This document shows, piece by piece, positions 49,601-61,100 of a stretch of 64,000 nt of DNA. Position 1 is the first letter of the stretch; each line of letters opens with the position of its first letter. The stretch is from Onchocerca volvulus (Eukaryota; Nematoda; Chromadorea; Rhabditida; Onchocercidae). A model generated the notes under the pieces. That model did not search any database. It worked only from the letters and a program-made list of their open reading frames with translations, and had not been told where the DNA came from. The stretch covers positions 11,308,616 through 11,372,615 of the forward strand of contig HG738139.1 of the NCBI GenBank assembly GCA_000499405.2, read 5' to 3'. The translations under genes were made by a program, and so were the position numbers.

Positions 49601-49707
49601 GGTGATTCCAGTATTCCAATTTTCCCTTCATTAATACACGAAGTAATACTTTGCATTAGTGAAAGCTGAATATCATATGGTTCGAATGGAAATGAAAATT
49701 CTGCCAT
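41510..49707 (-). CDS. chl-1: DDX11/ChlR1-type XPD-family iron-sulfur DNA helicase
   Basis: Sixteen minus-strand exons: 49707-49479, 48896-48697, 48434-48295, 48119-47963, 47454-47257, 46813-46656, 46302-46146, 45386-45188, 44931-44775, 44414-44282, 44150-44072, 43453-43266, 43040-42914, 42636-42542, 42202-42041, 41620-41510. They give 829 residues. Walker A is [13 protein letters not shown], motif Ia [11 protein letters not shown], the DEAH box [16 protein letters not shown], and motif [13 protein letters not shown]. Cysteines in RQHLCIN, SCPFARS and [10 protein letters not shown], plus one in ERCNEL, can supply the 4Fe-4S cluster. [13 protein letters not shown] and [18 protein letters not shown] match DDX11 rather than FANCJ or RTEL1. 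DDX11/CHL-1 unwinds forked and G-quadruplex DNA and supports sister-chromatid cohesion. TTTCCAG ends two bases before the ATG, suggesting trans-splicing. Every phase closes. Confidence 0.95.
42761..42834. repeat. Imperfect hairpin in a helicase intron
   Basis: AAGTTAATAATATAAAATGT continuing to CACGAA (42761-42793) faces TTCGTGATACTCGACATTTT continuing to CAACTTT (42802-42834). The stem is about 33 bp with three or so mismatches and the loop 8 bases. It could be a foldback remnant; the short loop and AT-richness argue against a typical microRNA precursor. Confidence 0.65.
43522..43603. repeat. Poly(A)-G4-T8-poly(A) low-complexity block
   Basis: About 41 A, then GGGG, eight T, and about 29 A, within the helicase intron 43454-44071. 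Run lengths are doubtful and may reflect a sequencing or assembly problem. The flanking exons are unaffected and remain in phase. Confidence 0.7.
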
Positions 49708-52006
49708 ACCTGGAAAAAATTCTCTTGAAAATACAGCCGCTTCTTTTATTGAATAAAAATATAGGAACTAGCTAGAAAAATCTCTTTAAATATTAATACT
49801 GATGAACGAGTCGTTGAATGGAATGGATACCTACAGTTGCATAAGTTCCATCTTGCAAAAAATCTTACAAATTTTACATCTACCAAAATAAATGAAAATA
49901 TTTCATATATTTTTCAAATTATTTTGGTGTTTCTGTAATAACAAGGCATTACAAACACTATCATCCATCCATATAGTAAAAATGTAGTATCAATAATATG
50001 AAACGATGAAAGATATATAAAATTCGATGATACCAATATGCAGTAAGAAAAATTATGAACCAATAGCAAAAATATGTGTATATAAGATGTATAGTTAATC
50101 GCACAAGTAGAAATCAATATTAGGAAATTTTGATTTCATTCAAAACTTTAAATTGAAATTTTAGAATTCGAAATATGATATGAATGCGATGAAAAAACAC
50201 GCGCATACTTATATGCACTAAATTTAATTATAAGAAAATTTTAAAAATAAAAAACAAATGGCACCAACAAAATTTTCATATATTTATATTCGCTTACGCG
50301 CTAATCTGAGCACAGAAATTCGAATTTTAAAAAGAAAAGTATAGAATAAAATATCACTATTTGCATCATATAAATCAAAATTAACATTGGAAACCTCGTT
50401 TTAATCCGAAACTTAAACTCAAAATATAAAAACCAGAATGTTCACTAATAGGAATACAATAATGAATATCCCGGCAACAAAAAAAGCAACAGCCATTTGA
50501 AACTGTTTTTCCCGCAAAAATATGTAAGACACAGAGGGGAAGTTGGACGATTATTGGTTAGCTAGTCTATTTTCTATCCCTCGCTTCCACATTCACTATA
50601 TTTCATCCATTCTCTCCCCGCCTACACTCTTTCACTATATCTATCCATTTTTCCTTTCAGTTACTCTCAAGTTTCCTCCATCCGTGCATAATTTCTTGAT
50701 TTCAGAAAAAGGGGATGTGAGTTATGTCGAAGCACTCATTCCGTCATTCCGGATCATTTCTGGATTCCCATTAGTTTAAGTTCCGGTTATGTCTACTTGC
50801 CAATTACGGAAGCAGAATTTTCTTTCTAGATCGTTGAAGCATATCGCTGAAATTTTTAGTCCGAATTTTTTAAAACTATCTACTGGCGTAATCGATATGG
50901 TATCAAGGGTTAATGTTAACAATACATATACGACTTACATTTTTTTGTTGTTGATACTAATTCAAAGTACCATCAATGTTACATCATATGAATATCGAAA
51001 GCGACTATTTTTTAACGAGTATTTGAAACTCATCTGATGTCAGAATAATCAACTTATTGCAAAAAGTACCAATTTTTCTCGAAAGAACATGTGCAACTTG
51101 TTGATACGATTCTTACTTTTCGAAATTTCAATAAATTTAAAGCGCGGAAATCCTCCCTTCTTCCTGTCTTTTTTTTTTTTTGATATTATTATACAAACGA
51201 TATTTGACTTTTGTCATAAGATCTAGAAGTTTCAGGATATCATGGATGTACACGCCGACTACACTTTATTATATACAAATATGCATGTGAAACTACAACT
51301 ATTTTTAAATAAAAATATTTGAATATATATCGCGAACAACTGAACTTAATTAGATCTTAACTTCTCTAAATTGCAGATCGAATCTTAAAAAAAGCACCAC
51401 TTCAAAGAAATGAAAAAAAAAAAAGGCAGGTTCTAATGAAATAAAAGGCACGTTCTAATGAAATGAAAATCACATTTTAATGAGATAGAAGGCACATACT
51501 ACTAAAGCACATACTATTAAAATACCAACTATGTAATAATACAAAACATAAAAGGAATCATCCAGTGAGGTGGCTGTCCGGAAGGACAGATCATAACAAT
51601 GCGATGGTCTACAATTAACAAAACAATGGTTCAGAATGCAATTAACAGGCTGATGATATCATCAAAAAAGAAAACAAACATACGAATTACAAGTGGAAAG
51701 ATTTTTTTATCAGAAAACTGATAATGTCGCTAATTAATGTATATGGAGGATTTCAAAACACGGGAAATTATGAATTTATTCAAAAAAAAAAAAAAAAAAG
51801 AAACGCCTAATATCAAAGAACAAAAATAAGAAATTAAGAAATAATTATAGGATCAAAGATCTTTGGTTAGAGTAATGGAAGAACTAAACTTTCTTCTGAT
51901 ATATATATATCTCGAAATGATATATAAATCATTAAATATAAATGTAACACAAAGTATAACATAAATAATATCTATCCGTAATTTTGGCCATCGTGCTGCC
52001 TTAAAG
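49708..52006. other. Region between the helicase 5' end and the phosphorylase kinase 3' end
   Basis: No gene could be supported. It includes an (AT)n run just inside the helicase gene's first intron nearby (about 49352-49379), a GC-richer stretch at 50530-50900 that may hold the helicase promoter, and a small tandem repeat near 51.45 kb. Two plus-strand open frames (50543-50779, 50789-51037) lie in the GC-richer part but resemble nothing known. Confidence 0.45.
51425..51525. repeat. Short tandem repeat, about 22-bp unit
   Basis: GGCAGGTTCTAATGAAATAA, then GGCACGTTCTAATGAAATGA, then a TCACATTTTAATGAGATAG variant and two shorter GCACATACTACTAAA-like pieces follow head to tail. Confidence 0.65.
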
Positions 52007-52012
52007 TTTATT
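52007..52012 (-). promoter_or_regulatory. Polyadenylation signal of the phosphorylase kinase gene
   Basis: AATAAA on the minus strand lies about 130 bases after the stop codon at 52143-52145. Confidence 0.5.
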
Positions 52013-52142
52013 CGTTAAATTTTCTCCTCGCCTCAGACTAATGCAATGTTAAATGACTGACAAAAAAAAAAGAGTTAAAAGAAGCCAAAATTTGGAACTG
52101 ATGAGTGACGGATCGAACAGCTTCTGAATGAATGGCTAACGT

Positions 52143-55100
52143 TCATGAAACGAAGATATCCATTAAAGCTTTTATCAGATAATGCGCTGTGCCAAATTCA
52201 CCAGCTGGAGCCGAATCATAGAAATGCTGACACAGTCCTCTGGCACCATCACAACGCTTTCCCGATCCACAACATTCCATTACAATTGTTCCCATTTGCT
52301 TCTGTTAAAATAAGATTATGTTTGTTAGTTATTCCTAATATAAGAAATTATTCTGAAAAATATGCGAGAAAAATTCACATTATCGGCCATCAAACTATTT
52401 TGTATAATGAACGAATGATGTCTATTATTTTATTGACAGAAATTTTTGTTAAAAAAAAAAAGAAAAAAATATAGTAAGTGCAAAATTAAATTAATGATAT
52501 GATTATTATGATTATTGTTGAGAATTTACTAAAAATAATAGCTTCATTGCCAGTATTTGAAACTTATGTTTGGTATTTGAGAACTATTCTATTTTTTGAG
52601 ATCTTATATTTAGACTGTCTATGCTAATATTTGGAAGCCTATTACAAAAGATCATTTTTTCAATTGGTGAGCAATTAATCATCACAAATAATATGCATTA
52701 AATTGAATTACAAAGCAAATTGTAACAAAAGTTATTACAATAACGAATAAAAATTCGCTGAAAAATAAGAATGAAATTTGAAAAAAATTTCCATCGCATA
52801 AATTGAATGAATGATAAACTAACATTATGCTCAACAAACAGTTTGTTTGCTTTTTGAACCACAGAATCTACAACAAACGGGTGATCATGAGGTATATTGG
52901 GATTGTCCATTTTCAATAAGCAATTCATTCTGCTTAAAAGTGATAATGCTTCTATAATAATTTCACGATATTCCGGTTCAGGAATCTAAAACATTTTTTT
53001 TACAAAAACTTCACAGAAATCAATGGAAATAAATTCAATACCTTAGGAAAACATGCTAATTAGATGTAATTAATTATATGTTTCTATCATCGATCAGTAA
53101 TAAAACGTACAGATCCTTTTTAAATCTTAACATCTTTGAGTCCTTGATTCTCTAAATTTCCTGGTATTAAACAATTTTCACCCCTCTAATCCATAAAAAT
53201 CTTACTGTATGAAACGCACAAATCACTATTCTTCCAAAGCGAAAATTTAAGCATACATCAGTAGCTTGATATGAAAAAATCCCTTACATGAAACTTCTGC
53301 CTAAAGTGCGATTTTGCTTCTGCCATTCGAAAACGCTCACAAGAAATTTAGAAAAAAAAAGCAAAATAAAATAAATAGAATCAAAACGAATCAAACCTGA
53401 TTTAGTACTTCCTCAACTTGCAACGCAAATTTGATTTCTCTACGTGTCATCTGAAAATAATGAAAAATACGAAGTATTTTCAATTTATTTCAATCTTCCG
53501 TTTAGTCCCTCAGTTTGGCAATCCCTCAATGATTATGACCGTTTGATTCATTCAGGTCAAGACAGCTTCATGAAATTTATGATAAGTTCACATATTCTGA
53601 ACAATTACTACTCCCACCATAATAACATATCAAAATGAATTTCAGCCATTTCAATTTCAATTCCAAGTAGTTATAAAAAATAGCCAAAGAGCATTCTACT
53701 GTGCAAAATTGCAATATGGAATATGGAAATCAGAAAACCTCTTGTGTAACACCCCAGTGCAGAACAATACGATTGATTGATAGACCACGAGGAAAACGTC
53801 GCACAGTATTCCACAACATCTATAAAGAACTAAATCATTAGCAATAAAAAGAATAAAACAACCAACTAAGTGAGGAAAAAATTTAGCATCTATAATAAAT
53901 AAGGACAAATATTACAAATAAAAGTGAGTAGGAACCAGAATTATGTATCTAACATTATACAGTTGAATGAAGAATTGGATTCTAGTTCTACTTTAAATCA
54001 GAAAAAGTTTTGGCCGATTAACTTTTAAAAATCTGATGAAGTAAACAATACATGCCTTCCCTTCATAAAATGAAACTCTGTATATCATTTTAAAGAAATT
54101 CGAAACATTCAAACGTACTGCATAGAAGCCGGGTGGAACTCTGTTCAAAGCTCCATCAATTCGACGATGTCTTAACCAAATGCCAAATTGAAAGTTTTCG
54201 GCTTCGTCAGGATCTGCTTCTTCAGAATCAGTTGAAAATAATACATTCTCATCAACATCCATACCGCTTTCACACATGGATTTCCGCACTGACTATAATT
54301 ATATCTATTAAAAAAATATGTGATGTAAATCAGAAATGAATAATAAAAATCCCTTGAGATTTCGTAAAATTTAAAGTTATGTTTCGAAAGAAATTTAACA
54401 AAAAAAGACTTATTGAAATGTGAAAAGTAACCTTCCGCTCTTCGATTTGTTTTCTAATAGAACACAGACCACTACGTTGCTCTTTGGCACCAGATTCAGC
54501 ACCAGCACTAAAATCTTCCAACAGCCGACCGCTTAGCAACAAAAAGAGCATTGATTTCAATTGAAATGGTGAAAGTTGAAGCAATTTCTGTGCCGCATCA
54601 ATTCCACTGATGCTACATAAACGAGCCAATTCACTAGCTAATACCTGAAATTATGTACAACGTTTTCAACTGCTCCAGACAATGATCTCCCATTAAATTC
54701 TACTTCTTTTAAATAGTTCAATTTAATCAAACCTTCATTAGTTCATTTTTTCCTTTGCATTATTGGTTTTTTTTCGGTCTGAATTATTTGGAAGCGAAAG
54801 CAAGATTTTTCTCTATTGATGCCTTATTTTTCTTAATGTTTCTTATAATTTTATAATCAGAGAAAATTTATTTACAAAAATAAAAAGATCTATTCATAGA
54901 AATAGTTATAGAAACAAATCTTCCCTACTTATAAAATTACAAAGAACATTGAGAAAAATAAGACGTCAATATCAGAAAAATTGTACTTTTATTTTCAAGT
55001 AATTTAGGAACGAAAAAAGAACTGATGATGCAGAACTGTAAAACTATTTAAAAATTTAAACATTTTAAAATATTTATTTTATTACCAAAATAAACCATAG

Positions 55101-58100
55101 ATTTAATAGAGAATGCAGACACAAAGTTAACAATTTTCATTAACAAAATATCTATAATTCAATTTTTCAGTTTTATCAATCGATGTGGTAAGATCACGGA
55201 ATCATACATCAGAAAAATACCTGGATAATTAATCCGATACGTATTCTGAACATTTCTACAAACAAACGCGGTTCCGTCAATACCAATGAACCAAGACAAA
55301 CGATAATTTCCTGAATAAAGATAAAACTCAGAAACATACACATATGATCTAGCAGTTTATTTTATTTTCCTCATTTTCAATAATTAAAATATATATTACA
55401 AAATATGATAATTTCTTGCATCACTCATCTTGTATAGATTATCTCAGAACTGATAAACAGGCTCTTTGGGAACACCTTCCCACTATCAAAATTTCTAAGC
55501 GTTATTTTTTTACCAAAATAGTTCATTAGTTGATGAAAAATGATATATAATTGGATGTTGCTAAGATAAACAGCTTAACAACATATCAAATGCATCATTC
55601 TAAAGAATAAAATTGAACTGGGAAAGTCAAGGAAAACAAAGTTCCTACATTGGTTATGATCAAAAAGAAATGTCATAAATTTCATTTGAAAGTGATTTTA
55701 AATCAGAAATAAGTTTTTTTTTTCTTTTTTATTTTCTTCATGATCTCATATATCACGGTCTACTATCAAACGTCGGCAATATTTAGTGCACGATGTTAGC
55801 GAAATCCGTGATTTTATTATTTTCTCGCGCCACATGGAACCACATAAACTTGAAAAACAGTTCAGTGGATGAAACAGCGCATTACATCGTCCTACGGGAA
55901 TCGAACTTCAACCACCCAACCGGCAATGAGAAGTGCTGCCATCCAAACCAACCATCTAAGTTTTGGCATCCCTTATATTAAAAATAACTATTATGTGATG
56001 TAATTCATCAAACATAAATCTTAGAACAAATATAAATCGGAATTATGGAAAGCTCATTTAGAATTTCATTTAAATTACGTCTTGATACCATTTTTTAAAG
56101 AGTTTTTTCTTAAAAAAAAAAAAGAATGTATTTTTACCTGTGATAAAGCATAACTATTAGCATCATCGTTATAGACACGTTTAAAAATTTCATGCAATTC
56201 TTCTTTAGTTTTCGGATTTGTAATAGCTTCTTCGTTTTTTGATGGCATACCAACGGTGATCTGTTTTTGACGGACTAAAAGATGAGCTACTGATTTAGCT
56301 AATTCATCCAGCAGACGCTTCGACAATCCGAATGACAAACGAATCAAGGTCCAATCATGATTTTCACAAGCCTGAAAATATCTTTATGAAAGTGTAAAAA
56401 AATTAGAAATGTGATTTTTTTATGATAATAATGATTAACATGACAGAATAATATTTGACAGATATTTTATTGCTAAGCATAATTAATCACTCCATTCTAA
56501 TATGTCATCTCTACTCTATAAAAAGCATTTTTAAATCTTTCGTTTTTTTTTTTTTTTTTTTTTTTGCAGAGCAAAAACTGTTAAGATTTTGAAAAATTAA
56601 TGCAAATGTTGAACCTTTGAATATATTTCTTCCATAAGTGCTCGAACGGTTGCACCTTTCATATCATTCAATTTCGTATCAAAATCAGGTCCTCTGAAAA
56701 TTTAAAAACATTACACTGCAAAATTCTTCGTAATGATTTATGCATTACTTTCTAGAGTTCTAAGGAATTAATGTACCAAACGAACTTATTCTACTACACC
56801 TTTATCATCACGAAAAAATGTTTTGTAATCATTTGTTTCTTTGTGAAGCTAAATTAAATGAATTAAGCATGGAATGATATTATATTGATTTTATTTCTAT
56901 AATCCACTTCATTTTAGGATACAATTCATTTCCGAGTATCGAACTTCTTGCTATGAATAAAGAAAAAAAAAAGAAAAAAAAGGAGAAAAATTTTTTTCTT
57001 TTGGAAGTAATACATTGCTGATATGAAAGAAGAAAGATCTTCATGTTATCAGTTGTGTAATAAATACTGTGACAAACGACAGTTGGTACCGATCAAGTAT
57101 GGAACATTGCAAATTTAAGCAGTTAACTAGTCGAATAAATAGAAAATTTTTCACCTAATCACATTTAAAAATTGCTGTTATTCAAATCTCAAAGAAGAAT
57201 AAGGAAATTATGTGAAAGATATTCAGACAATTAACTGAATATTTGAATACGGAATTTTTTGCCTCTTTTATTTATTTGTAAGTCATTATTATTTAAATCA
57301 TGAATAAATAGAATGAGCTAATGATGTGTTTCCGCCATGTAGCAGAAGAAATATATATCTGCTTACAAAAGATGAAACATCGAATTATCTTTAATTCAAT
57401 TCATTACCGTTTATATACATCAACAAGGATAGTAAACGTCGTAATGCGATAGTCTCTATTATAAAAAAATTTCCATTTTTTGGTTAATATTAAACTACAA
57501 TGATCTGGAATTCTTTTAACACCACATATTCAGTATCGGGTCACTTGATAGGCCATTAAAAGATCGTACCATTTAGAATACTATTTTTCGTTTTAATAAA
57601 AGATTGGAAAAGTAAATTATAATAAATAAAAGGGTAAAAAAAAAAAAATGAAACATTCACAAAACTCAAAATATTACTTACTTCATACATTATTATATGT
57701 AAATTTCAAATATTAACTTACTTTTTCATCCATAAATAATGGACAATCGATGCTTGCTCATCTAAAACATTTGTTTCAGTTAACATATCAATCAAATCTG
57801 TTGCTGACATTTCGTCCATTTGTGCTGTATCCAATCTAAAACACTTTTAACAATAATTTAAATTTATATCAAACTATTTAATATCAGTATTGCTGGATCA
57901 AAAATCTCATAATTAGTTGATTGTCCACTATCACTGCAATGGCAAAATTATATATCGTACACATATAATGGCAGTAGGTGACGTTCACTTTAATTTACCA
58001 TTGGTTAATATATTTAAGACATTTAATCACTTAAGAATGAGAGAAATAGCACTAACTTTTTTTCTGAATCGCCACTAGAAATACTTCTGAGAGATGCTGT

Positions 58101-61100
58101 TGATGATCTTCGTATCTTAAGTAAAAGAAATGCATGATATTTATGCATTTTAATTTATTATTTTAATATAAGATCATATATAGACAGAGACCAATTGATC
58201 TCTGTACATTTCGCATGTTTCATTATCAGATGTAAAAGGAAACAATCTATATATCTTCAAATATTTCGTTTTTCTTTCTATCATCTTTTCTATCGAGTAT
58301 CAAGGTTATGTTATTACAAAATAAATCAAGTATTGGTACTATTAAATAGTTTTTGCTCGCAGAAATTGAAGCTATAAAAATCTAAAATTAAATAAACAAA
58401 TAAACAAACTAAATCATCTGCAGAACTACGTTTTTCTGGTGATAAAAAGCGTTTCAAAGATGCAGCATGACCAGAACCCTGAGATCTATCATCTATTTGA
58501 ATCGAATTGTTGCTATCTTGTTTACCATGAAGTAAATATAACTTGATAAGATCTATAAAACAGTTCACGAAATGGACAGTAAAAACAATAAGAAGCTCAA
58601 TATTACACTATCAGAATTAGTTGATTACTCAATAAAACATATTCACTGTGATGCCATAAGGATTCTAAATCTAAATATTAGGAAAATTCAAATTAAAATT
58701 TGAAATATCGAAATAAACTTTATTACAAAATCTCTTTTCTGCCTGACAAAAGTTTATGAATCATAAATTGGAGTTTTATCATTTATTGGATCATCACTAG
58801 CTTATAATTATTTTGAAACAATAAGAGGAAAATTTACCTTGATCATCGCTACCAATCATGATACTACGATGTCGCATTGAGGTTTTATATACAATACTGT
58901 ACCGTTCAGCATGACTTCTTAATGAAAGTTGACGAGATATTTGTGATGAGACAGCTAAAAATGCGACATTTCTTAATACTGAAAGTAAACTCAATACTTT
59001 TTCATTCTACTTTTGTTGATCACATACTGAATAATTGCTTTCTTAACTGATAATCTCTTACTGACTACTGATATTCCTTCGCTTTCATTAGATAGATGTA
59101 ATGAAGTTCTTTAAACGATATGAATCACAGAAGACAGAAAATTTCGAGTATATTCGATTTAGTGTGAGAAATTAAAATTTAGCAAAACTGACCCAGTAAA
59201 TTCATGAATTTTCGACTTTTTAGTTACACATAATTCATAACAAAATATGAATAGAAATGTTATAAATTAAAAAAAAAGACTTCCTAAATCTGCATAAAAC
59301 ATTTACTTTTTGAACCATCAAAATCACAAGGTGGTAAATTCCGATGCATTGCATCTTCCTCCTCTTCATAAAACAAATCTTCTGCATTATGTCCGTAAAA
59401 TTCCAATTTACTAACAGCTGCGGTTCGGAAAAAATCCGATACATTCTTCATGACTACTCTGGAACAAAAGAAAGAATAGAATTGAAAGACAGTTTTCCTT
59501 CATCAAATTGAATGCAATCGCGCATCTGTTATCAATTACTAGCATATTTTGATGTGGTTTTGATAACATTAAATGATCTTTTGAAAAACTAATTATTACT
59601 AATCTGTTTAAAAAACATTTTTTCTAAATGGATCGTTACACAGCTTTCGGAAAAGGATTTCTGAAATGTCAAATGATACTTATTCAGATAATAATACAAG
59701 AAAGAAAGGAGAAAAACCACTAATATCGTATACAATGTTATAATGACCTATCGTTCTGACTTGGAATACTGAGGTGCCATTGCTCGGATTTATAAATCTG
59801 ATCTAGGTATTAATTTCGATATTCATACGTTCTTCTTATTGACTCTTACTGCGATCAATTCTCGTAAAAATATTATTATCAGATCTTATTAGCTGACCTT
59901 TTTAATTTGCCAAGAGAAATAAAAATAATAAAAACATACCGTGCACCAGCGATATAGCCTGTTGCAATTTTTTTGATCGTTCCTATAACAGATGCTTTCA
60001 TGTGAATGTCAGTAAAGGAACTATCACATGATATCATGTCCTGCAACAACAATCTTGTGTATTATTCCGGCAATGTTATATTATAATTAAAATTGACCGA
60101 CAGAACTTACCTCCATGCAAAGAATCAAAAAGTGATGGCCTGAAAATCTGAACAGCATAGTGAATGATCACACGAACATTTTTTAATGGTAACAGTAATC
60201 TTTCATTTTATTATTTTTTCTGATTTTTATCATTTCTTTTATTTGCTTTTTTCTAGTGTTTTTCTCATTCTTTCTGGTTGAATAATATTTCTTCGAATCT
60301 TTCATTATGCTTGGGATGGCAAATAATGAAGCAGTAAAATTCCTGAATCTAAATACTAAGTGAGTTAAGATAACAGCACGTTTAAGATTCAAAAGAGACT
60401 ACATGAGGGATACAGCAAAAGAATAATAACAAACTTAAATAAACTTCAGATCAACAAAGATAAGCTATAAGCTTACTGCTTCAAGCATATTCTTTGCAAC
60501 AATCAGTACAATTAATGGTCGACCAGATACTGATGTGTTATTCCAACTGCTGTATATGTACTGAAGCACGGAACTCCATTCATTCATCAAAATTCGGATA
60601 TCATACATCAAATATGAACGTTTTCGATCCATAAACTAGAATTGTATTCTCTACGTATATTTTATAAATATATTCATAAATATATAGCAAAAAGACTAAA
60701 GAATTCTGATAAACAATCAATCAGCTTATTTTATGAAACAGAAATGAAACAAATGTGAAGTAATAGATGCATAGAAGTATCTTTGAAGACTAAACAGATA
60801 TTACCTGAGGTGTAAAAATTACGAATTTTTGCCCCAGTTGATAAAGCTTACTAGTACTAAGCACACCAATCTCTCGATCCAACGGACGACCGGTGAGTCC
60901 CAATTTTGTAGATTCTCCTAATCTAAAAAAATTACACTGTTAAAAAAGAACGACGATAATGCATCCTTGTAAACAAAACACATTCGACAAAATTTATTTT
61001 CAGCAGAACTGGAATTAAAATATTTAAGATCGTACACGTGCTGTGCATTTTGTTTAATCATATTGCAATGTGTTAGTCCAACTTGGAAACTAATCCGCAA

